From: Brachycybe producta
Lineage: Eukaryota > Arthropoda > Diplopoda > Playtdesmida > Andrognathidae
Reading direction: 5' to 3'
Assembly: GCA_036925085.1 (NCBI GenBank)
Contig: JAUPFP010000003.1
Span: 3,029,001 to 3,093,000, forward strand
DNA: 64,000 nucleotides
In this document: piece after piece, positions 22,160-33,420 of the stretch
Layout of the letters: each line of letters begins with the position of its first letter
Numbering within the stretch: position 1 is the first letter of the stretch
Program-made: the position numbers and the translations under genes
The notes under the pieces: generated by a model
Told to the model about the DNA's origin: nothing
Database searches by the model: none
What the model saw: only the letters and a program-made list of their open reading frames with translations

Positions 22160-22402
22160 TCATAGGTCACTAGGTCATAGGTGACCTACACTTTAGAACT
22201 TTTTTATGTTGGTGGTGATTAGGTGAGGTTATGTTAAAGTTAAGCTTGTTGCAGAGAGTCTAGGGGGTGAAGCCCCCAGAATATAAAAAAGTGTAGGTCA
22301 CTGAATGACCCACAGTTCATACCTAAAAGTGTAGGTCAGTGCGTGACCCACAGTTCTTCTCCAAAGAGCTATCTGAAAGTGTAGGTCACCTAGTGACCTA
22401 CA
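22160..22402. repeat. AGGTCA inverted-repeat array
   Basis: Four palindromic clusters: AGGTCA-CT-AGGTCA-TAGG-TGACCT (22164-22187), AGGTCA-N5-TGACCC (22295-22311), AGGTCA-N5-TGACCC (22333-22349) and AGGTCA-N5-TGACCT (22383-22399). Each of the last three is preceded by GTGT or AAAGTGT and followed by ACAGTT or ACAATT. Half-sites equal the nuclear receptor consensus; function is inference. Confidence 0.7.
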
Positions 22403-22734
22403 ATTAAGTCTGTTAACTTCCCACAAAGGTGTCAATTTCATTTGCTGTTTTTTTCTGCTCCTTTTATCCTTTTATCACGATAGTTCTATTTAAGAAAAAA
22501 TCCGATCACCACCAATAGAGGCGCTGCTAGCCCACTAATAATTCCAGTTAGAAAAGCAAAAAAAACACTTTTAATTAGTTCCACATCGACTGCATCATTT
22601 ATGATTATATATATATAAATATATATAGGAGAGGGAAAAAAGAGGTTTAGATGATGATGATTTTAGATATATAAACACCATGAAAATATAGAAAAGAATC
22701 ATCATTCTATTTGCATATGAATATAATCGATGGT

Positions 22735-22737
<3 letters not shown>
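22403..22737. other. AT-rich spacer
   Basis: ACCAATAGAGGCGCTGC at 22511-22527 is a weak CTCF-like match. No gene. Confidence 0.35.

Positions 22738-22799
<62 letters not shown>
22738..22799. repeat. (GA)n microsatellite
   Basis: About 60 bp of pure GA. Confidence 0.95.
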
Positions 22800-22803
<4 letters not shown>

Positions 22804-23283
22804 CGAAGAGAAAAGAGACTCAATCTAAACACACATTGAATAATATACTTCAAAATCGAAATAAGATGAAAAAAAGAAATGTTCCCCACTTTTTCAATTA
22901 TTTTAGCCCTGAAAAATCATTTCGAGAGGTTTTTTTAGTAAAAAAAGAGAGAGAATGAGAGAGAGAGAAAGGAGGTTAACATTAAAAAAAGAGAAAAGGA
23001 GAGACTGAAAAAAAAAGCTTATTTCAAGCTCAAAAGAGAGAGTGAGAGAGAGAAAAAATGTATTACATTTTCACACGTTACTTTCTGTGTGTCTGTGCGT
23101 ACCTCCTCCTAATACATACATAGGAGGAGAGCCTATGCACTGTGTGGCAATGTAATGATAGAGATGTAAAGAAACTGAGGAGCTTTTTTTTTCTCTTCTC
23201 ATTCTTTTTGCTACAAGTGGAGACTAATAGATGCTTATCTTTGAAAACACGAAAATTGGTTCCGTACTTTAAACGTTATTTCA
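22800..23283. other. GA-rich spacer
   Basis: Interspersed GAGAGA and A-runs; no gene. Confidence 0.4.
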
Positions 23284-24030
23284 ATGTCGAAAAGAACACA
23301 CACACACACAGAAAGTGAATACATATATATAGAAAAAAAAATAACACGCACGGAAAAAAAGAACAAACAGAAAAAGAAACCTGAAGAACACACATACAAA
23401 CAGAATTGCAAATACTTATAAACAGAAAATGTAAATAATCCAAAAAAAACACACACAGAATTGAAATATATAAACAAACACAGAATGTAAATAGAAAAAA
23501 CACACACAAAACGCAAAAGAACCAAACAAACACATGCAGAATGCAGGGAAAACACAAACACACGCGCAGAATGCAGAAAACACACGCAAAATGCAAAGAA
23601 CACAAACATACGCAGAATGTAAGAATGCAAACATACGCAGAATGCAGAAAACAAACATAAGCAGAATGCAGAAAACAAACATAAGCAGAATGCAGAAAAG
23701 ACAAACACGCAAAATGCAGAAAACACAAACATACGCAGAATGCAGAAAATAAACACACGCAGAATGCAGAAAACACAAACATATGCAGAATGCAGAAAGC
23801 AAACACACAGAATGCAGAAAACACAAACATGCAGAATGCAAAAACAAATATAACATTGCAAACAAACTTGTAGAAAAAGAAAACGCACAGCAGCGCAGAA
23901 AAAAAAAGCACTAGAGAAAACAAGCACACACACAGAGAAGAGTACGAAAAGCACACAGACACACAGAACAATACATTACACAGAGATAGAAAACACACAA
24001 CACACACATAAGGGGAGGGAGGTCCACGCA
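23284..24030. repeat. T-poor GCAGAATGCAGAAAACACAA array
   Basis: The unit AGAATGCAGAAAACACAAAC with ATACGC recurs at least 12 times from about 23530 to 23850, with looser AC-rich flanks. Same strand bias and GCAGAAAA core as 14.9-16.1 kb. Cys/Phe-rich minus-strand frames are artefacts. Confidence 0.9.
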
Positions 24031-24545
24031 CACGCGCAGAAAATATACGTTAGTCGATCACAACCAGTATACATATATACGTTTTTTTAATACACTTAAA
24101 AATAACTAGAAACTCCTTTCTTTCTCTCTTTTTTTTGTACAAAAGATTATTTGAAATCAAAAAAGCCAAGTTTTTTTTTAAAGAAAAATAAATCGAAATC
24201 AGAAGAAGAAAAAAATTGTCTCCCCTCCCTACAAACCTCCCTGTTTTTTCAGTCACTTCCGAGTGAATCAAAGGTACATTTATTTATAAAAAATGATCAT
24301 TAAATATTTAATTTGGTTTTCTTTCGAAATTCAACAAAATCTTTTAAATATTTTTTTTTTACTTTTAAGAAAAGAAAGAAGAAAAAAAAAAGGCTTTTAG
24401 TTCAATTTGTTTTTGTCACATTTTTTTCTTTTCTTATTTTTATTGAAATTTGATAAAAAAATAAACAAAAAAATGTAAACGTCTTCTTGAACTTCTGATT
24501 ATTTCTTGCCTTTTTTTCAGAAAAGCCAAAATTAAAAGAAACTTT
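24031..24545. other. A/T-run spacer
   Basis: Homopolymeric A and T runs only; no gene. Confidence 0.4.
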
Positions 24546-24550
24546 GAATT

Positions 24551-25072
24551 TGTTTTAGAAACTAGAAGGGTAACTCAATCACTTAAGGCTATTTTCAAAA
24601 TAAAACGTTTTCTGTGAGTTTGAAAATAACCCAACTTTAAGAGGGCTGAATAGGAAAAATATTTGTGTAAATTGCAAGGTAGATGGCGCCTGCAACCTCG
24701 ATAGGTGGCCAACTACACTCGTCGCCAATTAGTTGAAATCGAATGCAGCCTCATTTTAGCTCTAAAAGCGTCCAAAACAACCTTAATTATCAGAGCACGT
24801 GGACAAACTTAACCCCAGAACACAATATAAGTGAAGAGAGAGCACGTGTAGAGAAATAGCGATGACGCAAACTAAAAGTTTGCCACGTGCAAAAAAAAAG
24901 GAAGAAGGTGAGTCAAGATTTGAAGAATTTCGTCAGTACATTTCTATGGGAGGAGGGCTAGTGGCGCCATCTAACGCTACACGCACAAAATAAATGATCT
25001 ACTTGTATTCTTAACTTGCAATAATAATAAGTAGTTGAGCTACCCTTCTAGTTTCTAAAACACTTTCTAATT
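24551..25072. mobile_element. F1 foldback split by a family G insert
   Basis: The left F1 arm TTTTAGAAACTAGAAGGGTA (24551) and the right arm TACCCTTCTAGTTTCTAAAA (about 25041) are separated by family G instead of the normal loop. Confidence 0.7.
24640..25020 (+). mobile_element. Family G element, copy 1, with inverted CTCF-like sites near both ends
   Basis: About 380 bp shared with 53745-54165 in reverse. Landmarks are GTAGATGGCGCC at 24680-24690, GTGGCCAACTACACTCGTCG, CTCTAAAAGCGTCCAAAACA, AGAGAGCACGTGTAGAGAAA, GCCACGTGC, and AGTGGCGCCATCTAACG at about 24959-24975. The two CTCF-like sites face each other. Stops interrupt the frame that is open in the other copy, so it is non-coding. Confidence 0.8.
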
Positions 25073-25242
25073 TTCTCTTCATTTTGCTCTCCTGAAAGAC
25101 AGAATAATCAAGAGTTGAAGAAGCGCGTTTACACTTTATAAAACCACGTTTATGAAAGTGTCTCTCTCTCTCTCTCTTATACGTAGTTAAAGCACGTCGT
25201 GCAGCTTAGAAACTGAACGCAAATCACTTTATATTTTATAAT
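25073..25242. other. F1 outer flank and short CT run
   Basis: TTTTGCTCTCCTGAAAGACA belongs to the F1 outer consensus; (TC)n at about 25159-25175. Confidence 0.45.
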
Positions 25243-25723
25243 TAGGGCTCGGATTTTTATGCAATAATATCAAAGTAAATGTTTCTCAATCTGTGGCTCA
25301 ATGTCGACCAATTGTGAAGCAACAATAATCCCCCCATTTAGATCAACCAACAATTATTTTTTTTTTCCAATCAAAAACACTGGTTAGAGGCTAAATCGCT
25401 AGTTGACAACTTATAGTAACTAGACATCTAGCCTCTAACTAGTCTTTTTTATTAGAAAAAAATAATAATAATTGCAGACAGGGCATCTGTAGACAGCTTC
25501 AGAATTTCTTCGGCTCCGCCCTTTTGAGCGTCAGACCAAATATCAACCAATTAGAAATTGATGACGCTTATAAAAGGGCGGAGCCGAAGAAATTCTGAAG
25601 CTGTCTACAGATGCCTGTTAATTGCAGTTGTTCTAATGATGATGATTACTTCACAGTTGGCCCTTGGGGCCACAATTTGAGAAACACTTTTGCTTTGAAT
25701 ATTTGCATAAAAATCCGAACCTT
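25243..25723 (+). mobile_element. F3 hAT-like MITE, copy 2, carrying nested B1
   Basis: TAGGGCTCGGATTTTTATGC start and GCATAAAAATCCGAACCTT end. Internal GGTTAGAGGCTAAATCG pairs with TCTAGCCTCTAACTAGTC. B1 interrupts the right half. Without B1 the length is about 330 bp, close to the 320 bp of the clean copy at 32564. Confidence 0.85.
25478..25618. mobile_element. ACAGGCA foldback element, subfamily B (B1), short form
   Basis: ACAGGGCATCTGTAGACAGC ... GCTGTCTACAGATGCCTGT, a 141-bp near-perfect palindrome with CGGCTCCGCCCTTTTGAGCG. Flanked by an exact 9-bp duplication TAATTGCAG (25469-25477, 25619-25627). Lacks the TGACATCA core of the longer B2. Confidence 0.92.
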
Positions 25724-26259
25724 TATTGATCATGTAATGTAACCTCCACCCACCCCTCCAACACTCTCAAATATGAGGGGGTTATATTGATAGGAGGAGG
25801 GGTGGGGGTTGGATATATATTTTATTCAATTACATTAGAAATAGTATTTCTTTTGTTGGTGCTGGTGGTGGTGGGTTCAAGAGTGACAAGTTGTTTGATG
25901 GACGCGTGTGAGTCTCAACAGATGACGCTCAAGTAGCATTAAAAAATGTGGGCGAGAAGGGATTTTGTTTTAAAAAAAAAACTCTTACTAAGAAAACGAA
26001 GCGTGGGTCCACACAAAAATAAAAGCCGGGATAACACACACCAAAAACTGACAATAACATATATAGGTTTTACTCTTGTCAAAGTGCAAAATCACTCATT
26101 CTGCAAATTTACTAGTCAATGTGCCAACAAAAATCGTCTGAGTAAAAATTCGAGCATTTTGTAGACAATTTCTTAAGGTGGCTTTTACACAGCCGAGGTA
26201 ACATTGCTCAAAACACGTGTTATTTGCAATGTTTTTTTTTTAAACAAATATTTAAAATC
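25724..26259. other. Spacer
   Basis: GT- and G-rich stretch near 25790-25870. 26080-26130 resembles 55425-55470 (TTACTAGTC motif), a short dispersed repeat. No gene recognised. Confidence 0.4.
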
Positions 26260-26990
26260 AGCGTATAAAATGTTATTAACTTTTGTTATCAACATTATTT
26301 TATTGATAACATTTGTTATTAACATTGTTAAAAGTCCCTATAAATGTTAATAACATTTTGTTATTAACATTGTTAATAATATTTTGCTATTAACAATGTT
26401 AAAAGCAAATTTTTTTAATTAATATTACTGTTAATATTCTCGAGAAATGTTAATAACATGTTATTAACTTTTGTTATCAACATTATTTTATTGATAACAT
26501 TTGTTACGTCTCTAGAAATATTAATAACATGTTACTATTAACATTGCTAAAATTGTCTAGAAATGTTAATAACATCTTGCTAATATAAACATTCTTAAAA
26601 GTCACTAGAATTGTTAATAACATTTTGCTATTAATATTGTTAAAAGTCTCTAGAAATGTTAATAACATTTTGCTATTAATATTGTTAAAAGTCTCTAGAA
26701 ATGTTAATAACATTTTGCTAGTAACTTTTTTGTCAACTACATTTGTAATTTTTTTTCATTAACAATGTTGATAATATTGTTGCTAACTTTGTTAATAGCA
26801 GACATTTCGTGACAGCTCTGAAGACTGTTCCAGATCAAAAAATGTTGATAACAAAACGTTACTAGCAAGTTATTTCTGTTGTTAACACTGTTAATAACAT
26901 TTTTCTCGTGAGATAAGTTCCCTGCTGACATTGCTAACAACATTTTTGTCAAAATTACCCAAAGTTAAATAAGTTAATTTAACATAATTG
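26260..26990. repeat. Palindromic GTTAATAACA tandem array
   Basis: Units of about 60 bp such as TCTAGAAATGTTAATAACAT plus TTTGCTATTAACATTGTTAA. Each unit can fold on itself. A related fragment lies inside the CCGGTT repeat at about 51245-51320. Confidence 0.85.
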
Positions 26991-27330
26991 TTATTAACAT
27001 TTTGCTATTTCTGCATTGAAACATTCTACACATTTTGTGTTGCTTACGGCCAAGATTCTTTATGCAGAAAAAAGCGAACTGAAAATACAATTTAAATACT
27101 TCCATTCTGTTTACCTGACAGAAAAAAAAGACAAAATTAATTTTTTTTCCGCCACACAGAATTTAAATGTCAATCAGCCAATAGAAATCCATCATTTAGA
27201 CGCTTCATTTTTATTTTCTATCTAAAAGTGTGAAAGAAAACCTTTGAACGCAACGGAAAACAGAAGAAATGTAGCAGAAACTTTTTTTTCTGATTTATTT
27301 CTAGTTTTGTTTTCTGCTTTTTTTTAAAGG
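26991..27330. other. GCAGAAAA-type degenerate sequence
   Basis: TGCAGAAAAAAGCGAACTGA and CTGACAGAAAAAAAAGAC resemble 17.3-17.9 kb. No coding gene. Confidence 0.4.
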
Positions 27331-27855
27331 AATATAAAGAATCCATGGCCTTAAACAACGTTGCACATATTTACTAGTGAATTGGGTGGGTTTGCACACT
27401 GACTGACTGGTCATTGTACGAAATACCTGTTTTTTCCATTTTGGCTGTTGAAGAAAAATATATATAAATAGTGAATATACGAGTATCTACTGTCCCCCCC
27501 CCCCTTCTCGTCGACCACCAAATGCAGCTTAAAGGGATTTCAAAGTGGAAATAAAAGGGGTTGAAAAAGAGCATTTTCAAGGGGAGGGGGAGGGGCTTAA
27601 TAATATCTTAGGACCCACCCCACCACCACCACCACCTTCAAATGAAAAACTGAAAAAATGATGATGTCCAAAAAAAAAAAAACGACCAAAAACACACAAA
27701 TTGCATAAGAAATGGACGAATTCCTCTTAAAACCCCACCCTTTAAAAATCCATTTCTACAAGAAATAACGAATTCTGACGTCACAAACAGGTTCAGATAA
27801 GCGCGATATATTCGGCTTTACTTTTTTTTAGGAAAGCAACAATAAGAAGAAAATA
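27331..27855. other. Spacer with C11 run
   Basis: C homopolymer 27494-27504 and (CCA)n near 27620. No gene. Confidence 0.4.
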
Positions 27856-27890
27856 AAAAGTGTTTTAGAAACTAGAAGGGTTTTTAAAAA
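27856..27890. mobile_element. F1 left-arm fragment
   Basis: GTGTTTTAGAAACTAGAAGG only; the rest is replaced by the AACACGAAA array that follows. Confidence 0.5.
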
Positions 27891-27934
27891 TGAATCATTT
27901 CAAGAGCTCACACAATCTTTCAAAGTAAATTATT

Positions 27935-28620
27935 ATATCGGATAACACGAAATATATTTTTTTGGTCTGGTTCCCCTAATAATAGAAGTAGTATTCTTTT
28001 AACACGAAAATAAAAAACGACAAATTCGGATAACACGAAATATAGATTTTTGGATCTAGTCCCTTAGAACAGCAGAAGAATTCTTTTAACACAAAAATGG
28101 ATAACAGAAAAATCGGATAACACGAATCATGTTTGGTCTAATCCATAATAATAGCAAAATTCTTTTAACACGAAAACGGATAACAAAAAATTCGGATAAC
28201 ACGAAATATAGATTTTTGGATCTAGTCCCTTAGAACAGCAGAAGAATTGTTTTAACACAAAAATGGATAACAGAAAAATCGGATAACACGAAATATGTTT
28301 GGTCTAATCCGTTATAATAGAATTCTTTTAACACGAAAACGGATAACAAAAAAATCGGATAATACGAAATATATGTTAGGTCGAGTCCCTTAGAATAGCA
28401 GAACAATTCTATTAAGACGAAAACGGATAACACGAAATATAGATTTTTGGATCTAGTCCCTTAGAATTACAATTACAATTACAGAATTAGGAGAAGAATT
28501 CTTTTAACACGAAAACAGATAACAATTTGTATAATACGAAATATATTTTTTTGGATCTAGTCCCTAACAATAGGAGAAAAATTCTTTTAACACAAAATTC
28601 GTTCAAGACGAAAAAAAAAT
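27935..28620. repeat. AACACGAAA tandem array, about 95-bp unit
   Basis: The unit holds TCGGATAACACGAAATATAG, TTTTTGGATCTAGTCCCTTA, GAACAGCAGAAGAATTCTTT and TAACACGAAAACGGATAAC. About seven diverged copies. A second, distinct array with the same AACACGAAA/CGGATAACACG words lies at 60.28-60.81 kb. Confidence 0.85.
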
Positions 28621-29502
28621 ATTCGTGTTTCTAATTGAATGCAAATTGCTACCCCTTTTACATAGGCAATCACTGCTAACATTTGCTTGCAGTAGTAAAA
28701 TTAACCATAAGAGCCACCATTTGATAACGCCTGCAGGAGGGTATTCATTGGTTGTTACATCGACTATGACGTAACAGCTCACAAGTTTATTTATGACCGT
28801 GACGTCACAGTTGATAACACAGGCTACCAAATCTTTCAGGATTTTTTTTCAAACTCAGCTTCAAAAGACAACCGATTTTATAATAAAAGTAGGTCTCAGG
28901 AATAACGACAATTGAAGTAAAGGTTAAGAGGCTAGTTAAGTCTTACTAATGAGTAGGAAACTATAGCCTCTAAACAAGTGTTCTTGACTAGGAAAACAAA
29001 AAAAAGGCTTTCAAAAGCATAATTTGTAGTTGTTTTTAATAAAAATCTGTAAAAAAAAATTTCGATATTTTTACTTTGGAGAAGATTTTTCTCAAATCTG
29101 AAAAAAATAAGAAATGAGGAGGATTTTGGGTGGAGATCTAGGAATTAGGACCCAGAAGATTAAACTTTTGGGAATGTTAGCAACTGTTTTCGATAGAAAA
29201 TGGAGAAAGAGAAAAAAAAAAAAAAAAAAAACTAGAAAAGAGATGGAATTGACTGTGAAAAAGTGGAGATGGGAGGTGAGGCTAGGGTGGGGGTTGGGAG
29301 GGGAGGGTCTTTTTTTTGATGAGGTTTCCATGTTAATCTTTTAAAACCCACTCACCTTTCAACAAAATAAGTTTTCAAAAAAAAAAGGGAGCTGGGAGTT
29401 TGCAGAAAGTGGGTGGGTGCACTCACAAACACACATATAGACATATATATACATGTATATAAATGCTTTCAATATATAAGTTGGTGGTGGTGGTAATTGG
29501 GT

Positions 29503-29507
<5 letters not shown>
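28621..29507. other. Spacer with F3 fragment and one CRE palindrome
   Basis: TGACGTCA at 28799-28806 lies outside any ACAGGCA element I can define. 28925-28990 has GAGGCTAGTTAAG ... TAGCCTCTAAACAAGT, an F3 centre. Otherwise A-runs. No convincing gene. Confidence 0.4.

Positions 29508-29556
<49 letters not shown>
29508..29556. repeat. (TA)n microsatellite
   Basis: About 49 bp of AT dinucleotide. Confidence 0.95.
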
Positions 29557-29560
<4 letters not shown>

Positions 29561-29974
29561 TGAATGTGATGACGGCCATCTTTGTTGTACGTTAAGTGGA
29601 ATCCTAATGAAGTTTTCATGTATAACATTCAATAGCTTTTACTTTGGGTGTGTTGTGTTACACATTACACGTCATCATCATCATACTTAAGATTGAGGAG
29701 GAGGAGGAGGAGGAGGTGGGGAGGTATTTTCAGTGGTTCAGAGGTACACAAATAGAACTTGTTTTCTATATATTTTTTTCGATATAACCGTCTTTTAAAG
29801 TATATTATAGTTAAATCTGGATCCCACATGTGTGAAGAAAGTAGAAAAATACAAATAAAAATTAAAATGAAATCAGAATTTTTTTTCTGCTTTCCTTTGC
29901 GTCTAAGAGGGGGTAAAAGTTGAAATAAATAAACCTAGTAGATGGCTTCAGAAGGAGGAGCGCGCCACAAGTCA
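29557..29974. other. Spacer with (GAG)n
   Basis: (GAG)n at about 29693-29715. No gene. Confidence 0.4.
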
Positions 29975-30505
29975 GTTCCTCATTGAGAGTCAACTGTCAA
30001 GTAAGATCAAAATAAACCCCTTTTTATTATAGTCTTCTGATAGTGTTGTGACAGTTCTTCTCTGAGCGTCAGATCCTCCTCCTTGAGAGTCAGTTCCTTT
30101 TTGAGAGTCAGTTCCTCTTTGAAAATCAGTTCCTCATTGAGAGTCAACTGTCAAGTAAGATCCAATCAAACCCCTTTTTATTCTAGTCTTCTGATAGTGT
30201 TGTGACAGCTCCTCTTTGAGTGTCAACTGTCAAGTACGATCCAAATAAACCCCTTTTTATTCTAGTCTTCTGATAGTGTTGTGACAGTTCCTCCTTGACA
30301 GTCAGTTCCCCTCATTGAGAGTCAACTGTCAAGTAAGACCCACATAAACCCTTGTCTATTCTAGTCTTCTGATAGTGTTGCGACAGTTCCTCCTTCAGTG
30401 TCAGCTCCTCCTTGAGGCTCAGATCCTCATTGAGAGTCAGTTCCTCATTGAGAGTCAACTATCAAGTAAGATCCACATAAACCCCCTATTATTCTAGTCT
30501 GTTAG
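29975..30505. repeat. Minisatellite with GAGAGTCAACTGTCAAGTAA
   Basis: About five units of 85-150 bp sharing TTGAGAGTCAACTGTCAAGT, AATAAACCCCTTTTTATTCT and AGTCTTCTGATAGTGTTGTG, ACAGTTCCTC. Unit length varies through internal duplication of GAGAGTCAGTTCCTC. Confidence 0.9.
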
Positions 30506-30903
30506 TTGATTCCAATCACGATATATGAAGGAGAGTCAGTATTAAAAGTCCATCAAATTAACAATCGGTTGTTTTGTTTTTTTCTTCAAATCCCTCAATG
30601 AATTTGCTTCCAACTACTACTCTCCACCCGACCCCCTCCCTACTCTCTCCTCCCTGACCACTTATCAAAAAAGTGGAAGGAAATAATATAAATCTTCTTC
30701 TCTTTTTAGAAGAAAAAACCCCGTCTTTTGGTGGTTTTTTTTTCTTCCAATTTTCTCTCATTTCGTAGAAAGAAAAGTAGCATTCATGTTATTAAGAGGT
30801 AAAAAATGGTTGATCAACTTAACCAATCATCTGTGCCACCGAAAAAAAAATACACTTTTAAAGATCCTTTAGGGTTATGTTGTCCTTAAGATGCAACTGC
30901 AAT
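30506..30903. other. Spacer
   Basis: No feature recognised. Confidence 0.35.
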
Positions 30904-30904
30904 G

Positions 30905-31119
30905 TGTCTTAGAAACTAGAAGGGTAGCTCAACCACTTAAATAGTCAATTTTCAAGTTGATATCTTTCAATATAAACTTTTCCGTCAGTTTGAAAATAAA
31001 CCAACGTTAAGCAGGCATGTTTTATAATTTTTGTCTATAAAAAAAGTTTATTTTGAACGATATCAACTTGAAAAATACCCTTTTAAGTGATTGAACTACC
31101 CTTCTAGTTTCTAAAACAC
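30905..31119. mobile_element. F1 CTAG foldback element
   Basis: Well-kept copy: GTCTTAGAAACTAGAAGGGT, ATCTTTCAATATAAACTTTT, AAAGTTTATTTTGAACGATA, ACCCTTCTAGTTTCTAAAAC. Confidence 0.85.
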
Positions 31120-31220
31120 CAGTTTTTTTTTCTTAATATTTTGCTCTTCTGAAAGACAGAATAACCAGAATTCAAGAGGCGTTTAACACTTTAAAACCAA
31201 CCTTAAAAAAGTAAATTGAA

Positions 31221-31421
31221 AGTGTTTTAGAAACTAGAAGGGTAACTCAATCACGTATTTTCATGTTGACATCTTTCAAAATAAACTTTTTATTAGACAA
31301 AAATTTTAAAAAAATATCGTCTGCTTTAAAAAGCGGAAAAAGCTTGTTTTGAAAGATAATCAACATGAAAATACCCATTAATTTCCTGAGCTACCCTTCT
31401 AGTTTCTAAAAAAAAACACTT
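31221..31421. mobile_element. F1 CTAG foldback element
   Basis: GTGTTTTAGAAACTAGAAGG ... CTACCCTTCTAGTTTCTAAA with inner arms. The outer flank TTCTGAAAGACAGAATAA follows. Confidence 0.85.
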
Positions 31422-31483
31422 TGAAGTTTCTCTTCATTTTACTCTTCTGAAAGACAGAATAATTAAAAAAAGTTCGAAGAAAA

Positions 31484-31689
31484 ACACGCAATTAGAAATC
31501 GGGACGAACAGAAGTTAGCTCCGTCCTTTTTATGACGACGGGCAACTTCTAATTGGTTGGTTATGTAGTCTGACGTCACATGATCCGCCCTTTTCAACGT
31601 CCAACCACACAACAAACCAATTAGAAGTTGCCGGTCGTCATAAAAATGGCGGAGTCAACTTCAGTTCGTCCCGATTTCTAATTGCCTGT
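31484..31689 (-). mobile_element. ACAGGCA foldback MITE, copy A4
   Basis: Left terminus mutated to ACACGCA, right terminus TGCCTGT. TGACGTCA at 31571-31578. Flanking 9-mers CGAAGAAAA and CGAAGAACG are a near-duplication. Inserted in F1 outer-flank sequence. Confidence 0.85.
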
Positions 31690-31805
31690 CGAAGAACGCG
31701 TTTACACTTTACCAATGTGTATTTCTATGAGACCGAAAACCTTTGCAACACGAGCCACACACATCGCGCGCTCGACCACTAAAAAGTGGTCTTGTGTTTG
31801 CCAAG

Positions 31806-32002
31806 ACACCCAAGTGTGTCCAGCAATAGCTTTTCGTTTGCTCCGCCCCTTTTATGAGCGTCAGACCAAATATGAACCAATTAGAAATAAAAAAGGGCGG
31901 GGCATATGTGACATCAAATCAAATAAACCAAATTAGAAATTGATGACACTCATAAAAGGGGCGGAGCACACGAAAAGCTAGCTGCTGGCCACACTTGCCT
32001 GT
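31806..32002 (+). mobile_element. ACAGGCA foldback element, subfamily C (C1)
   Basis: Arms ACACCCAAGTGTGTCCAGCA ... TGCTGGCCACACTTGCCTGT; TTTTCGTTTGCTCCGCCCC against GGGGCGGAGCACACGAAAA. Flanked by an exact 10-bp duplication GTTTGCCAAG (31796-31805, 32003-32012). The core has TGACATCA, not the CRE. A hairpin ACCACTAAAAAGTGGT lies just upstream at about 31775-31790. Confidence 0.9.
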
Positions 32003-32012
32003 GTTTGCCAAG

Positions 32013-32563
32013 AGGAGATCTATTAAGTGTTTCTATAAGACTTAGAAGATAACAATGGAGGAAAGGGGAGGGGGCCATAGGTTGACCATGTCTTATTTAA
32101 CGACATGAGCTTAAGTTGGGACCCAAAATGGACAGCTTCGTTTGTCTTCCAATTATAATTGAAACTCGCCAAACTAATCTCCCTATTATTTGAACCCATA
32201 TCCAACACACACACTTTCGCTTTAGATTGGATTGTTTGAGCTTGTCAAGCGCAATAATTGAAGTTATGGAACTCCCACCCACAATAGACAGCTCTCTCCC
32301 TCTCAGCCCAACTCCCACCTTGAAAAGAAGAAAAAGCATTACACATTGCAGCTGCCTTACTAATACATTACATAGAAATACAGAATAAAACTCTTTTAGC
32401 TTAATAATAATAATAATAATAATAATAATAGCCCTCCTACTCTTTTAAACCTTATTCGATCGTAAGTCTTGCAATTTTCTATATGAAGAACACACAAAAA
32501 AAGAGAGGGAGAAATTGGATAATTTGTTAGATGTCTTTGGCCGCCATCTTTAAGTCTTATTAC
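32013..32563. other. Spacer with (AAT)n
   Basis: (ATA)n near 32403-32430. Short frames show no family resemblance. Confidence 0.4.
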
Positions 32564-32883
32564 TAGGGCTCGGATTTTTATGCTAATATCAAATGCAAAT
32601 TATTTCTTAATTTGTGGTCCAACAGCCAATTGTGAAGTAACAATCCACCGTTTAGAGATCAACCGACAATTATGTTTTTTTTTCTAATCAAAAACACTGG
32701 TTAGAGGCTAGAATTCTAGTTGACAACTGATAGTAACCAGATATGTAGCCTCTAACCAGCCTTTTTAATTAAAAAAAGCATAATTGAAGTTGCTCTAATG
32801 ATGATGATGATGATGATGATTTGGCACTTGGGCCACACATTGAGAAACATTTGCTTAATATTCGCATAAAAATCCGAGCCCTA
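32564..32883 (+). mobile_element. F3 hAT-like MITE, copy 3 (clean copy)
   Basis: Terminal TAGGGCTCGGATTTTTATGC and GCATAAAAATCCGAGCCCTA. Flanked by the 8-bp near-duplication CTTATTAC / TTTATTAC (32556-32563, 32884-32891). The centre is the TTAGAGGCTA...TAGCCTCTAA foldback. The (C/T)AGGG start and 8-bp target fit hAT; no transposase. Confidence 0.88.
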
Positions 32884-32955
32884 TTTATTACTATATACTT
32901 AAATATGAGAACTCTTGGTTATTATTCTACAGTTTCAGAATAGAAAGTTATAAGT

Positions 32956-33126
32956 GTTTTAGAAACTAGAACGGGTAGCTCAATTACTTAAAAAGTATTT
33001 TCAAATTTGATATCTTTCAAAATTAACCTTTTTTTTAATAAAGACATAAAAAGTTTAATTTAAAAGATATCAAACATGAAATACTTTGAAGTGATTGAGC
33101 TCCTACCCTTCTAGTTTCTAAAACAC
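32956..33126. mobile_element. F1 CTAG foldback element
   Basis: GTTTTAGAAACTAGAACGGG ... ACCCTTCTAGTTTCTAAAAC with inner arms. Confidence 0.85.
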
Positions 33127-33420
33127 TATTATCAGCATGAAAGAGATTCGGATACTCTTCTAGTTTTTAAAAACACGAAATATATAAACATGAGATTCAT
33201 TTAGATACTCTTCTAGTTTCTAAAACACTATTATCAGTTGACATGAAAGAGATTCGGATACTTTTCTAGTTTTTAAAAAAAAAACCTTTCAAACTTTTAA
33301 TTGAGATTATCTGTTTTTTTTTAACTGCAGTTAACTTTTATATAAATGAAAATTAAAAGCTGTCTAGAGAGGACCATTTATATTATAAACTTAAAACAAA
33401 AAACTAGAAAAGTACTTTCT
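33127..33420. repeat. Tandem F1 right-end fragments
   Basis: Three short units share GAGATTCGGATACTCTTCTA followed by GTTTTTAAAA or GTTTCTAAAACAC. Confidence 0.6.

Noticed and set aside
23235-24031. 239- and 251-residue Cys-rich frames
   Set aside because: Translation of the GCAGAATGCAGAAAACACAA repeat; periodic CILRMF-type words reflect the DNA unit, not a protein repeat.
26260-26990. CRISPR or replication-origin array of GTTAATAACA
   Set aside because: A palindromic AT-rich minisatellite without spacers; no other origin signal.
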